From Eutypella sp. D-1 (taxonomy: Eukaryota; Ascomycota; Sordariomycetes; Xylariales; Diatrypaceae): a stretch of DNA of 64,000 bases. A program made the translations under genes and the position numbers. Numbering within the stretch: the first letter of the stretch is position 1; each line of letters starts with the position of its first letter. A model generated the notes under the pieces. It had not been told where the DNA came from. It searched no databases and saw only the letters and a list, made by a program, of their open reading frames with translations. The stretch is taken from NCBI GenBank assembly GCA_023313575.1, contig JAJTTP010000026.1:124001-188000 (forward strand). The letters run 5' to 3'. Below, one piece after another: positions 1-12,206 of this stretch.

Positions 1-1786
1 TCTCTAATCTATCTATCTATCTATATATGAGTAGATTATGGATCCGTGTATAAATAAAGGGGCTTCAACCCCCCCCTCAACCCCCCCCTCCCCCCGCCCG
101 CCCTCCATCCCCGTATATATGATAAAGGAGTTAAAAATGCCAATAACTATTCAACCAGCACTTTGAAGAATATATAGTTATTTATGTCCCTGATAATCAT
201 TACGTAGGAATTGAAGGTGCTATATTATACTTACAGTTTTGTAGATGCAGTTGGGTTTCTACTAGCTCTACCTACTTGTATCTGTATATATATATACTCC
301 AGCAATCCCACAGTAAACCCTCCTCCTCCCACAACTTCTTACCCCTCTCTCTCTCTCTCTCCCTCTTCCCCCTTTGGCTCTGTAACTCAAATCCTCTATA
401 AAACAATAGGTACAGAAAGAAGAGAAAGAAAAGTTATGACGTCCCTATGCAGGGTAGGGAAGCTAGAAAGAACATATCGGTATTCCTGTCTATACTTTTA
501 TCGATAGTTGGTTCCTTGTTTTTCTTTTTTCCTTCTTTCTTTTTTCTTTTTCTTTTTTTTTTTTTTTTTTTGCGTTTGTTCACAGTAGCAGATAAGCGGG
601 CTAGGTAGGTAATATCTCCCATACCATACCTATCGACATACCCGTATACTTGCTCAGTCTGACCCAGTTACTTACATACATAATACACCTACTAATATCG
701 AAATATAGAGAAAATATGACTTGATTGACACGAGAGTCCAGCATACTCTACTCTACTCTAGATAGCAGGAGGCAGACCCGACGTCCCTTATATACATACA
801 CAATATAACAATATCTCCGTCTTGAACTTCATCGCTGCTGCTGGTATTGCTCGTCAGATGACCATACTTACTTACTTCACTTAATCGTATTCACCAGCCA
901 GCCTGATATAAATAAGGCAAGGGAACAAGATGTCCGATTACTTGCTTGTCTACCTTATACCTACCTACCTAGGCAGACGGGTATCTAGATCGTATCGTAT
1001 CGTATTGTGTACACATCTCGCTCCGTCCGCCTATCCATCCATCCCTGGGGCCATCTGTCCCATCCCAGGGCCATCCCACCAAACCCAGCCCAGCTCAACC
1101 CGACCCAGTTCAGGTCATTTCAATTCACCACACCACGTTCTGGCACCAGGCTGCCCTCCAGTGTCCCAAAGAGGCCAGGGCAATTATCGACCCAAAACGA
1201 ATAACATCGCATCTCTCTACAAAGGCAACCAAGGGCAGCCCATCCAGTCAAGTTGAGCCAGTCAACCAAGACCAGTCCCTCAGTCAAATCAACCAAGGGC
1301 AACCCATCAGTCAAGTCAAATCAAATCAAGTCAAAGTCAACCTAGTAACATCTAAAAACCCCTTTCTTTCTTTCTTTTAGCTGAAGAAGTAAGTTAAGTG
1401 AATCTTTTTCTTTCCCCTTTCTTCCCCCTTTAATTCCCCCTTTCCTCCCCTTTCCTTTCCTTTTCTGGTCGCGACATCATTCATCTCATCACATGCCATG
1501 CCACCTGTTTCGTCCTTGGCAATGCGGTGCAGTGCCAGCCAAGACGCGAGGTACATCCCCCCCCCCCCCGCCCCTTCCTATTGGGTCTATCGGGAACCCC
1601 CTTTTTCCGCTGCGCTCCGCTTCTACCTCCCCGGACGCCTCCTCGTGCGAACTTAGCTCGTTCAATTGACGTACATACGCACGTACATCCATACCCTCAC
1701 TCCTCACTCTTAACCCGTTTTCCTCTCATCTCGTCTCGTACCCCATCCACCGATCCATTAATCCACTCACTCACATCACACCACCT
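1..1786. other. Intergenic, downstream of the coatomer gene
   Basis: No credible gene is seen. The stretch holds low-complexity tracts: C-runs near 69-105, a long T-run near 550-571, a 13-nt C-run at about 1557-1569, and a degenerate GTCAA/TCAAA tandem array at about 1240-1345. Open frames here are short, repeat-driven and lack family similarity. The part next to position 1786 would hold the 3' UTR of the minus-strand coatomer gene. Confidence 0.6.
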
Positions 1787-4700
1787 CTACTCCTCCTCCT
1801 CCTCCTCGTCATCGTCATCCTCCTCATCCTTGTCAGCCCCAGCCTCAGCCTCACCACCATTAACAGCCCCCCCAGCCTCCCCAGCATCATCAACAACCCC
1901 GCCCTCCTTCTCAAGTCTAAGCCACTCATCCCACTCGGGGAACAAATCCTCGTCCTCGACGGGCACAGCGATCATCTTCGCAACACGACCACGCTTAGCC
2001 TTCTCGAGGCTGTCCTTCCAAGTCTTCACAGCGTCGACCGTGAGGCTGGGCTGGTAGGTCTGGGAGAACAGGACCGCTTCTGCGAGGCGCTTGGTCTTGG
2101 TTAAGATGTCCACGCAGCCCGCCGTGTCGCCGAGGACCCATTTGCTAGTGAAGGCTACGTTGTGGGCGCCGGCCTCCTCGGCCTGGGTCGCGAGGGCCTC
2201 GAGGCCCTCCTTGTTGGACGTGCTGGAGTGGATCAGGAGCAGCGAGCCGAGGTCCTTGGCATGCGTGAAGCACTCCGTGGCGAGCGCCACGTCCCAGGCC
2301 GCGAGGGCCGCGTCGCCCACCGTCTTCCACTTGTGGTCGATGTCGGCCTGCCGCGCCAGCTCAAGGGCGATGTCGAGCTGGTGCAGGGCCAGCGCTAGCT
2401 CGAACTTGTGTTCGGGGTCCGTGGCTACTTCGAGCGCGAGTTCCTTGTGGCCCTGCCCCTCGAGGAAGCGGGCGATCTTGTTGAGTTGATCAGCGGGCAC
2501 GCTTGGCAGCAGCTCGGCGGCTGTCTCCATGTCGCCTCGGAGAACCAGGGTTTGGTACTCTAGGACGGGCAGAGACAGGGCGAAGGAGGTGACGTTGACA
2601 TCCTTGTCGGCCAGGTATATCCGCGAGTCTCGTTGAATGTAGCCGAGGACGTACATGGGCTGGTCGAAGTGAGATACGGTGTACGTCTGGTCGCCGACCA
2701 AGTAGTTGAGCCGGTTTGTGCTGTTAGTGTAGATGAAGCAGTCGCCAACCCATACTCCCGTCCGCACACTGTATTAAAGGGTCAGTCACGATTACGATTA
2801 CAGCATAATTAGGAGGATTAGACAGGGCACTACTAACCTCTCGGAGATGTCGGTGATGACCTCAAAAGCAGCCTCGACGCCATCATCGTCGACCTGGCCA
2901 GCCTGGGCGGCCTCGATGTAGTTCTCCCGCGAGTAGCGTAGTACGTAGAAGGTATCGTCGCAGGCAAGGGTGACCAGCTCCCCGCTCTCAGACCAGTAGA
3001 CCTGTCTCGGCTCAACCTCGATGCGCCGGACAAGGCCGCCCGTCGCCCAATCGTAGAAGCTGACACCGCCCTGGCCCTTGACTCCTAGGAGGACCCCGCC
3101 AGTGAGGCCCTCGGCCTGGAAGGGAATGTCCAGTCCGCCGGGTTTCTCCACGAAGTTCTTGTAGACCTTGACCGAGGTGGGGGATTCCCGAATGGCGAAG
3201 TCATTGCTGTTCTCCTTGGTAGCCCATACAAAATCTAACGCCGAGCCGAAGGCCTTGTTTCGCCAGGCCAGGGCCGTGTATATGATGTACTCGCCGTCAC
3301 CGCAGACTGCCACGAATCGACCGTTGGGGGAGTGGATGAGGGTTGAGGGGTAGACCTCGCAGGTGCCTAGCTCCTTTGTGGGGAGGGTAATGGGCTCGTT
3401 ATCCTTGACAGCGTCTACATTTTCGTTAGCTTACATATTAGCGGTTCGGGGGAGTGAGAGAGACTCGGGGGTCCATACCACCGCCCTTGATAATGGACGA
3501 GAGGACCTCATTGTGCCGCGCCCAGATAAGCTTGCCAGAGCCGTCGATAGACACCGCGGGCTCCTCGCGACCCAATTTCACCACAACGGCACCATCATCA
3601 AAACCTACGGCAACGCCCTGCTTTCCTTTCTGGTAAGAGACACACCAGGCGCGCTCTAAGCCATAGTTCAGGGATTGTTCGAAGCGGTAGGTGTTCGAAT
3701 GCCATATCCTAATGGTGCCCTAGAGGGTGGTTGATAGTCAGCATTTTCCGTTCCCTTCGCAAAAGACTGGCATAGTCGTGGTACCCACATCCTCGGAACC
3801 GGATATAATTATGGGGAGCTCGGGATGATAACAGGCAAAGGAGACGTTATTCGTATGTCCCTCGAGGGTGGCAATTAAGGACTTAGTCGTGTAGTCCCAA
3901 ATTTTAACCTGATACGGTTTTAGCATATCGGATCCAACTATTCATATCGAAAGGGTGTTCTCATCAAGTACCGTTCTGTCGTCGCTCGTGGTGAGGAGAT
4001 ATGGCTTGTCGGCGTGGGGGTAGTAGTCGACATGATTGACGCCTTTCGTCTCGTGCCTGTTGCGTATTTTTTTTTCAAGTCAGGGGGATGGATGTCTTGA
4101 GTACTTGGACTATGTTGTGGTGTAGTGTAACTCACGCCTCGAGTGTGAAGTTGGCTGTAGGGGAACCTAAAGACCATATCTTCACGGTTCGGTCCAGACA
4201 AGCGGAGGCAAAAGTGTTGGTATCCTTGGGGTTGATGGCGAGGCCCATGACATAGTGTGAGTGACCCTCGAAAACCTGGACGCACTTCCAGCCCTTCTCC
4301 CAGTCGAACAGCTTGATGGTCATGTCATCGGAGGCGGTGAGAACGAAGGGCTGGGTGGGGTGGACGGCGATGGCTCGGATGTAGTCGGGGTGGGCCTCGA
4401 AGGAGGTGATCTTCTCGGAGGTGTTATAGTTGTAGACACGGAGCTGGAAGTCGTCGGAGCCGCAGACGATCCAGTTCTTTCTGGCAATGAAGCGGCCGGC
4501 TCGGACAGGGACATCGGTCAACTCGAAGGTCTTGACGATCTGTTGAGTCTCGTAGCTCCAGATGTAGACATGGCCTGTTGGGGGAGGGGGGCGTCATGTC
4601 AGCCGTGGCAAGTCCCTTCCCTCCTTTCTTGTGCTCTTTCTCTCTCCCTCTCTCATCCACTCTCATGCGGGAACCATGCAGGCGGGGTGGTGTACGTACC

Positions 4701-5008
4701 GCTATAAAGGGTGGTAAGAATCCATGGTTCGTGAGGGTGGAAATCAATGCCTTGAGATGTCGTCAGTATCCAAGCATTCAAAATCAGGAAAAAAAAAGAG
4801 CAAGGTAAGCTCTAAGCTCAGTCAAGTAAATACCTTTCACACGCTCACTGCGCGCAAAGAGCTGTCTCTATATATTTGAAGTGCGGTCAGCATAACATAC
4901 GAACCAGGGCATAATTGGGGGGGGGGGGGGGGGGGGGACAAGACAGGGAGGAAGCATCCGCCTAAAATCCAGCCCATCTGTAAAACTCACCTTTACATCC
5001 AGCCTCAT
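1787..5008 (-). CDS. SEC27: Coatomer subunit beta' (COPI, WD40)
   Basis: Beta' subunit of the COPI coat, which returns cargo from Golgi to ER and binds dilysine (KKxx) tails through its WD40 propellers. Nine exons join in phase: 5008-4991, 4867-4834, 4750-4700, 4574-4136, 4056-3972, 3908-3789, 3719-3479, 3414-2838 and 2768-1787, giving 848 residues. The first exon is only 18 nt (MRLDVK). Exons 2-7 carry WD40 repeats, with family-typical segments such as [20 protein letters not shown] and [12 protein letters not shown]. Exons 8-9 carry the coatomer WD-associated region (for example [18 protein letters not shown] and [14 protein letters not shown]). The protein ends in a long Asp/Glu tail. Length and order match fungal Sec27/COPB2. 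Intron 1 holds a 21-nt homopolymer tract. The family assignment is certain; the small exons were placed by phase and similarity to yeast Sec27. Confidence 0.96.
4917..4937. repeat. 21-nt G/C homopolymer in coatomer intron 1
   Basis: An uninterrupted run of 21 G on the plus strand (C on the transcript) lies inside the first intron of the coatomer beta' gene, about 50 nt before the 3' splice site. Such runs are slippage-prone, so the exact length may vary or be miscalled. Confidence 0.9.
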
Positions 5009-6543
5009 TTCGACGGCGGCGGTGATGACTCGAATCAAGCTTCAAGCTTCAAGTGGCGCAATTCACCCAGCTTTATGTATATGATGATGTAGAGGAATAG
5101 GTATGTATAAGGCTTTGATCGCGCAAACCGAAAGAATGTCACATGTGACGCAAGCACAGATACCAAATCGAACACGGCGCCTCGAAATCGATTGTTGTTG
5201 AAGCTGAGTTACAGGACAGCCAGCCGACCATTCACCATTCGACAGCTTCCCGGATTTCTTCTCGTCGTCGTCGTCGTTGCCGTTGTCGTTATTGTTGTCA
5301 GGGGGGTTCGCACGTATTGTAACCCACGTATCCTTTCGTATTTACAGTTCGAATTTCGTCCGTCCCCTTCGATTCCGGCCGTTGAGGTGTTGTCCGTCGG
5401 AATTGTTGTTTTAGAAGTTGAATGGGTCGGGTCGGGTTTGGTTAATGGTATGGTAAACCTTGAAAGTGGTAAAGTGTTCAAGTGGATAGCTAGAGGCCCT
5501 GGGAGGCAGTTTAGGGGGCTGCTCAAGTGGTTCTCTAACGCTACTTGGCCCTGGAAGCTACCCAACTCAAGTTCCAAGGTTGAGACTTCCAATGTGGTCT
5601 TATCGGAAGAGTGGGGACCTCAATTCATGACAGCTGCATCGTTTACTTACTTACCTTACCTAATCCATTACGATTGGCCTATCTCATTCAAGCCACAAGT
5701 TGAATTTCTTGGCAATTAAGCCACAATACACCAGCCACACCAGGCTGCTTACACTTTAAGGTTAGAACTCAATTGCGCAACTCTATCTCGTATTTCGTAT
5801 CTCACTGCCCCCCATCCATCGTGCTCCTGAGCCTATTGAGAGCTACGTACGCACGTAACATCACGAGTGATAAGCCCTCAACTGTCAACTGGTCAGAGGC
5901 CTCATTAGAACCATCCCGAAAAGCAGACGAGGGAATCTACATAATTATCCATACGCCCGACGATATGAATTAAATTCCACACATGTAATTCACAACAAAG
6001 GTTTGGTTTCTTCACCTTCACCTTCACATAAAATGCTTGCTTGATCAAAGAAAAAGATGCTATAAAAAATCACTTTCGTTATTTTTTCTTTTTTCCTCTC
6101 ATTCCTCTTTTCTCTCTATATGAGTTCCTCATGTCATGTCATGTCTAAAGCGAGGTCTCCGCAAAACCGAAGCAGTACCGAAACTTCTCAACTCTAAGAA
6201 CACAGAAGAAGGTAATCTCTTTTTCCGAAAAGGGAATCGAAGAGACGAAGTGGAGAAGAAAAGAAAACAGAGAAAAGAAGAAGAAAAAGGAGGTAAAAAA
6301 AATTCCATCGCCCCTTGTTTGCACCTCCCATGCCAAGGTTGCCAAAAGTTTCCCTTTCCCTTTGTGTCATTTGCTATCAAAACGCCGTGACCCCATGCCA
6401 TGTAAGTTTAAAAACCGTAAAAGTCATGATTCGCGTTTCCCTTGTCGTCATACCCCGCTGGCTACACGTCGAATCGGGAACAAATCCCCTGCCCGACGAT
6501 TTCACAGCTTCGACCTCAGTGACCTGGATTGCTTCGCACCGAG
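5009..6543. other. Intergenic between coatomer and mannitol dehydrogenase genes
   Basis: This contains the coatomer gene's 5' leader and promoter, next to 5009, and the 3' flank of the mannitol-1-phosphate dehydrogenase gene, next to 6543. A 175-codon open frame at 5192-5719 (plus) begins at TTG, opens with a repeat-driven run of Val codons and resembles no family, so it is not called. Around 6065-6300 the sequence is pyrimidine- then purine-rich. No RNA gene was seen. Confidence 0.55.
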
Positions 6544-7716
6544 TCAATCCTGGCTGTCCGCCTGCACCTTCTTGACGACCTCGACCACCTTGGGGTACAG
6601 CTTGTCTGACGTCGTGAGGCCGCAGACCTTGGCGACGACGTCCTCGGCGCTGTTGTCCTTCATGATGGTCGCCAGCTCCTTGCTCTCGTCGTCGCTCTCG
6701 ACGTCCTGGAAGCGGAAGGCCATCTCCGCCGCGCCGAGGAGGGCCTTGGTGCTGAGACCTCGCTCCTCCAGCTCGGCAGCCGGGCCGATGAATCGCTCCT
6801 TGCGGCCCAGCTTGCGCAGCGGCGCCCGGCCCACCCGCTCGACGGCGTCGGCCAGGTACGGGTTGCTGATCCGGCTGATGATCTTCTGCTTGTACTCGTC
6901 CTGCTCCTCCTTGGTGATGCCGTGCTTGGCGACGATCAGGGCGGCCGTCTCGGTGATAGCAGCCGAGACCTGGGTCCGGATGCTCTCGTCCCGCATCGCG
7001 TCGTCGACCGTCTTCTTGTTCTGGTTGTAGCCGTAGTAGGCGGCCGTGGCGTGCGAGGTGTTGACGGTGAAGAGCTTGCGCTCAATGAAGGGCTCCAGGT
7101 TCTCCGTCCACTTGATACCCTCAATCGAGGGCGGGCCGTCCTTGGCGAAGGGTGTTGACTCGACGACCCACTCGTAGAACTTCTCGAGGGTGACGTCCAA
7201 GCCGGCGTTGGGGTCTTGGGCGGGCACGATACGGTCAATAGCCGAGTTCGCGTAGGCGGCCTTCTGTTCATTGGCGTCGACGCGGTCCTGGGCAGTGTTG
7301 GTGCGAATGTGTCCGGCAAGGGCGGTGGTGGCGCCAATCATGTTCTCGCAGGCGATGACAGCAAGGGGCTTCAGGTCGGCTGACCGCTTGTCGAGACCCT
7401 TGGCGATGACGGGAGCGATAAACTTCAGGATGTTGGGGCCGACGGAGCAGGTGACGACATCGGCGGTGGAGATCTCGTCAATCAGCTCGTTCTCGTTGTG
7501 CTTGGAGTTGATAGCACGGTAGTTGGTGATGACCTTCTCATCCTTGCGGTCGACGCCGACCTCCTTGACCTTGTACTGCGGGGATGCATTGAGGGCATCG
7601 ACAACGGTATCTACGACATCGGCGAAGACCACCTCGTAACCCGACTCATGAAGAAAGCAGGCGACGAAGCCACGGCCGATGTTGCCGGCGCCGAAGTGTA
7701 CAGCCTTCTTACCCAT
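6544..7716 (-). CDS. mpdA: Mannitol-1-phosphate 5-dehydrogenase
   Basis: NAD-dependent cytosolic enzyme converting fructose-6-phosphate and mannitol-1-phosphate, the entry step of fungal mannitol metabolism (carbon store, NADPH balance, stress protection). The single exon encodes 390 residues, the usual fungal length. The start at 7716 ([17 protein letters not shown]) puts the Rossmann GxGxxG motif at residues 9-16, as in MtlD-type proteins; the frame stays open upstream but without similarity. Family segments include [20 protein letters not shown], the [15 protein letters not shown] motif and [15 protein letters not shown] in the mannitol dehydrogenase C-terminal domain. No intron is present. 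The upstream region carries an AGGGG cluster that could give stress control (inference). mpdA is the Aspergillus name; mpd1 is used elsewhere. Confidence 0.96.
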   Translation of the reverse strand: MGKKAVHFGAGNIGRGFVACFLHESGYEVVFADVVDTVVDALNASPQYKVKEVGVDRKDEKVITNYRAINSKHNENELIDEISTADVVTCSVGPNILKFIAPVIAKGLDKRSADLKPLAVIACENMIGATTALAGHIRTNTAQDRVDANEQKAAYANSAIDRIVPAQDPNAGLDVTLEKFYEWVVESTPFAKDGPPSIEGIKWTENLEPFIERKLFTVNTSHATAAYYGYNQNKKTVDDAMRDESIRTQVSAAITETAALIVAKHGITKEEQDEYKQKIISRISNPYLADAVERVGRAPLRKLGRKERFIGPAAELEERGLSTKALLGAAEMAFRFQDVESDDESKELATIMKDNSAEDVVAKVCGLTTSDKLYPKVVEVVKKVQADSQD

Positions 7717-8075
7717 TGTGATTGTGATTGTGTTTTTAATCTGATTTGAGTGTGTAAAAAGTGTTTGGCTTAACTTAGGTGTTAAGGAAGGAATGTGTTG
7801 ATGTTGATATAAAATATGTCTTTGTAAGTTGAGATATTTTTTTCCAAGTTGATACTGCGGATGAAGTTGTCCGAAGGAATGAGAGTTGGAAGGAAAGTGA
7901 AGTTTATAGGTTGGGAGAAGAGTGGGAATCACGTTAGCTCGAAAGGGAGGGACCCAATCAATTTATACGTAGTATGTATACCCTGATGTGACGACAGAGA
8001 AGAGAGAGACAATGCGGGCAAACATTGAATGGGCAAATGACGGGGAAAACGGGGCCCGGCCAGGGAAGAAAATAG

Positions 8076-8107
8076 AGGGGCAGAGGGGCAGAGGGGCAGC
8101 AGAGGGG
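8076..8107. promoter_or_regulatory. Cluster of four AGGGG (STRE-like) motifs
   Basis: Four AGGGG pentamers lie at 8076-8080, 8084-8088, 8092-8096 and 8103-8107, 8-11 nt apart in a short tandem array, about 360-390 bp upstream of the mannitol-1-phosphate dehydrogenase start. AGGGG/CCCCT is the stress-response element bound by C2H2 factors of the Msn2/Msn4/Seb1 type. The array is directly visible; its use in regulation is inferred from the target gene's role in stress. Confidence 0.4.
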
Positions 8108-8310
8108 CAATGAATGTGAATAATGTGGGGCGGCAGGAAGTACCCAGATGGGCAAAGTGGGCTTAGTGGGGCTGGCTGGCTCTGGTGGGTAGGTAGTGGG
8201 CTGTGTGTACTCTGCCAGTCTGCTTGTCTGTCTGCTTGCTACTGGTCTGGCACCCAACATTGAATGGACTGGACTGGAGGTGGGGCTATGACTGTATGGG
8301 GTATCATGCA

Positions 8311-11300
8311 TTAGGGCCTTAAGTTTACATCGGCGCCCATTGGGTGATCGTACTCAGGTACACACGAGGGAGATATCGAGTCGGCTATAGGTCAAAGTAC
8401 CCCGTACCCCAAATCGCCAGAAGGTTCCGGGATTTTCCTATACTTTCATAACCCTACGAGAAAACCGGTTACGTGCATGTTCAACATTGATGTCAACGTG
8501 TGGATGTAGGTTATGCCTCTTGTGTGCATTCTGTTGGGTATTGCCCACCACCCTTGGAAGCTTGCCTAAAGGCCACTCGGGATGTTCTCCTTGCTTTCTA
8601 GGTAGGTACTGCTAACTGCTCAGCTTCATGCCATTCTACTTTGCCAGACTAGAGAATTCCATCATGAATTATTTCGGTTTTAAAGTTACCTCTCACATTT
8701 TCTACATCCATAGATATTCGTAAATGTCGTTAGCCGCCGCTAGCTACGTGGGGAGGCTTCACCCCGCACTTCTGTTCCTCATGGCTGGGAATGTCCACTC
8801 GAGATAATCTAACCCTTGTGATGACGGGACAGGGTCTTCAGCTTCATACCAGCATAAATACTGAAATGCTTAGGCAGCTATACATATATAAATCTTACCG
8901 AGTAATTAAAAGCATACATAAATGAAATCGGAGGGGGGGCTTAAGGGATCGATATATATACGAAGTCGACTCAGCAGCCCTTCGAGAAACGGAAAGGATC
9001 AACCCCAATTCCAATAGAAACAAAAAATCAAAGCCAAACTGCAACACTACCTTGGCTGTCTGCTGCTCTAGACTAGGGTTTGGACTACTAAGCTTACCCG
9101 TCACCAAAACCCTTTCGTGTGAACATGCAAAATTCGGAACACTGATATTTGAATGCTACTGCGGCATTTAAGGTTGGCTTCTTAACTGAACTCTGAAGAA
9201 GATTGCGACGACGGGCGGAAGCCGGTTGGCCGGGAACGTCTTTATATTAGGAAGCCCCACTTACATTCACACAATGCTAGGTACCAGAAACCACAAGTTT
9301 AGTTCTCCTTTTCAACCTATCCTTAGGTATTTCACTCGTCTCAACTCATTTGCATATCACATTCCGGCATAACGCCGTGTTTTTCGAAAGCTCCGGCACC
9401 ATTTTCGGACGATTGACGGGAAGACAAATATCGGAGTTCGTTCGGGGTATCCTCCGGGTGGAGGTTAGTGAGGTTATTGATCCTAACCCTAACGTATCGG
9501 CCGAGTAAAATTGAGGGGATCTACAGCCATGCGAAAGGTATGTACCTCGCAAGGTGTGTGTAGCAGAGGCCTCGAGTAGGCATCCAGTGTAACAGATAGT
9601 TTCAAGTCTCCTTTCGGGTTGGGCACGTTAGTTACTAGTGGGAAGCTGAAGCACTGGGGCATCATCCATCATCAATGGGTTTCCGAGGAATCGCGATCCC
9701 GATGTACTACTACGTTGCCGGGACCCCCCATGCGTCCCACGGAACTCTGGAGACTAAACTGCTTCATAGTAGCCTAACTACATACGTATGACCCGGAGCA
9801 TCTTGGGAGGATCTCCAGGGGAAAAAAACCACCAAGGTGGAGCACTTGGTCCACAATCTCCCGCTCATCGACGGCGTCATAGTGAGGTTTTAGCGACCAG
9901 ATAACCGGGTCGGGTTATCGTTCACCTGAGGGACTGATCAGTGATCTGTGGTTGATTTCACTGCCACCCTGCTTGCCTGTCACTTGCCACTTGCCAATTG
10001 CCAGAATGCTAATGCACATCTCACCGCACTTTTTTTTTTTTGGTATGCGTGTGTGTGTGTGTGCATATGTATGTATGGATACGTACGTTTCGGTGTTGCA
10101 GTGTTCGGGTGGAGTATCAGGAACGTCAGGTGCCCAGGTGCCTCTCTGCAAAGTAATAAGAATGCATGCCCCCTGGTTACGTACGTAGGAATTGTAGGCG
10201 CTGAATAGGGGGAAACTCGAACCCATGCTCCATCTCGATGAGCCAGCCAATGAATCGATGACCAGTGGAAGACGGGCGGAACTAGGCGGGAAAAACGCCA
10301 TCGACTAAGTCGTGTTCGGTTCACGATGTCGACAATGTCCGAGTTTATGAAGTCACTTTCACAGAACGCTATCGAAACATACGATGTACGAAGGAGTTTT
10401 TTTGCTTTACCTAGGTGGGCTTTAAACTGAGGTGGGCTTAGTCGGTAAACTGACGGCGCCTGTTCGCTTGTCGGGCGATGTAGGAAGAGGCCGGCTATAC
10501 AGGTGGCCCACGTGCACTCGAATGTCTTTGAAGGCAGCCGGACTATGTATGAAGCTGGATATATAAATAAGAGTGAGAAAATAATCGAGGAGCATTTCTT
10601 TCATTCACGGCCTCCATTACGAAGTGCATCCCAAAACAAAACAACACAGCGGCATACCCAGGTAGGTATCTGTATCCGTTTTTTTCTGCTCGGTAGTACT
10701 AGTTATATACATAATTACGCGTAAACAGCATTCCGGTGCTCACATGCGCATATGCAGTGCATCAGGCCTACCTACGTACATACCCAGTAAGTAGAGCCGG
10801 TACATGCAATAACAGGATAAAAGCATAAACCCTCGGTGAATGACTAGTGTCGTTCGGCTGCCCCTCCTTTTTCCGGGATCCTATAAGCGACTCGCCCTTG
10901 GCCGGCTGGCCTTGGGTTAGATACATACATGAAATAATTTTTTCATTTCCCCCTTTTCGTCCTGCCTTCCCGGCCTCTCGGCCGGCCCCTGTTCTGTTAA
11001 CCCATGGGGATGACATCACTTGCATTTGCAGGCTTTTAGCACGGAAACCAAAAACCCTACCTGCCAGGTATGTAGCTAGTTCCCTTGCGACGTCTTTAGG
11101 CCGAGGGCTATGTAGGTATGAAGCGAATCCCCCGAATCCCCTGAGAGTGGAGTGGAGTGGGCAGGCTAGGCTGGTGGGATAATTACCATGAGTAATTGTT
11201 CAACAACCTGTCAACATCTCTAACCCACTTTATCACGATCTGTCTCGATCTTTCACATCATGGGGTGTTTACGCGTATCATGGACTTCTTTCAATGGGAT

Positions 11301-11562
11301 CGATCGATGAGTTCCTGTGCGACTCTTCGAGGTCGAAGGTCGGATAATCCCACAGTCTCATTGACCCTTCTCGTATCTACTCACCTATATCAAAACATCA
11401 ATATAGAGAGGGCATTTCGGCAGAGTTTTTTTCACCAGTGTTTGGCCATTCGTGAAACAAGGACTATGTAGATAGCCCCAGACTAGTGTAGGTATGCGAG
11501 GCTGAGGGCCCGGACATCCGCGAGGCCTTACCTCTTTCAGTGCCGCCCGATCTGTGGCCGGG
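8311..11562. other. Gene-poor stretch before the DNA transposon
   Basis: About 3.2 kb in which no gene could be supported. It has scattered TAGGTAGG-type microsatellites and a GT-repeat at about 10047-10062. All open frames are under about 130 codons, overlap each other on both strands and show no family signature. A single CCTAACCCTAAC at about 9483 is too short to be a telomeric remnant. Confidence 0.5.
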
Positions 11563-11571
11563 CGACTCATT

Positions 11572-11675
11572 GAGTAAGTCTAACTATGCAGTGTACTTTT
11601 GCTAACTGTGCAGTGTACTAACCGCATTTGGTCGGATGCCCTGCCCACCCATTTTGTATGGTCAGATCCTCCACC
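11572..11675 (+). repeat. Left terminal inverted repeat, 104 bp
   Basis: Identical in reverse complement to 12094-12197. It contains two internal copies of GCAGTGTACT, a sub-repeat that could be a transposase-binding site (inference). Confidence 0.93.
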
Positions 11676-12093
11676 CCGGACCACCTAAACCATTTTGAAG
11701 GTATCGTAACCTAACAAACAGTAGTAAATACGACCCTGCGAAAATAACTAGCCCACCCTCGCCGGCGCCTGCCCAGCCGATAGCCACCTTGCCGGCGCCA
11801 CTTATAACGGCGCCAGCCGCCGGTCCCGGCCTCACAAAGGAGCCCGGGAGTTAGGTGGCGGTGGTGGCGGTGGTGGCGGTAATGACCAGGTGGTTGGTGG
11901 CGGTGGCAGCGGTGCAACAGGTGGTGATGGCAAAGGGTGGGTTACGGCTGCAAAGTGGCAGGCAGAGGTCTGCGGTAGCCGTAGACATAACCACTAAAAA
12001 TCGCTTGGGAATAGCCTCACTTTGGGTGCTTAATTGTATTATTTTATTCTAATCTATCATATATTCTACGTGTTATGGGTGGTCCTACATATA

Positions 12094-12197
12094 GGTGGAG
12101 GATCTGACCATACAAAATGGGTGGGCAGGGCATCCGACCAAATGCGGTTAGTACACTGCACAGTTAGCAAAAGTACACTGCATAGTTAGACTTACTC
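12094..12197 (-). repeat. Right terminal inverted repeat, 104 bp
   Basis: Reverse complement of the left end, with no mismatch over 104 bp. Identity stops abruptly at 12094. Confidence 0.93.
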
Positions 12198-12206
12198 CGA
12201 CTCATT

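Larger units (their letters stand above)
11563..12206. mobile_element. Non-autonomous MULE-like DNA transposon (MITE)
   Basis: The element proper spans 11572-12197 (626 bp). It begins GAGTAAGTCTAACTATGC, and its right end is the exact reverse complement. The inverted ends are identical over 104 bp (11572-11675 against 12094-12197). Each side is flanked by the same 9-bp word, CGACTCATT (11563-11571 and 12198-12206), a clear target-site duplication. Long inverted ends plus a 9-bp duplication are the hallmarks of the Mutator-like (MULE) superfamily. The interior of about 420 bp has no transposase; it holds GC-rich inverted GGCGCC words and a GGTGGC tandem tract at about 11853-11880. Perfect ends suggest recent insertion with little later mutation (inference). 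Superfamily placement rests only on the ends and duplication size. Confidence 0.88.

Noticed and set aside
5192..5719. 175-codon plus-strand open frame with a hydrophobic start
   Set aside because: Begins at TTG, the Val run is encoded by a GTC/GTT microsatellite, it shows no family and lies in the coatomer promoter/leader.
7958..8311. 117-codon Pro-rich minus-strand frame upstream of the mannitol dehydrogenase gene
   Set aside because: Composition comes from the AGGGG tandem repeat; better explained as promoter DNA.
9480..9495. Telomere-like CCTAACCCTAAC
   Set aside because: Only two units; expected by chance at this length and no wider array.
11711..12052. Open frames inside the transposon
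   Set aside because: 65-68 codons made of GGTGGC-type repeats; no transposase similarity.
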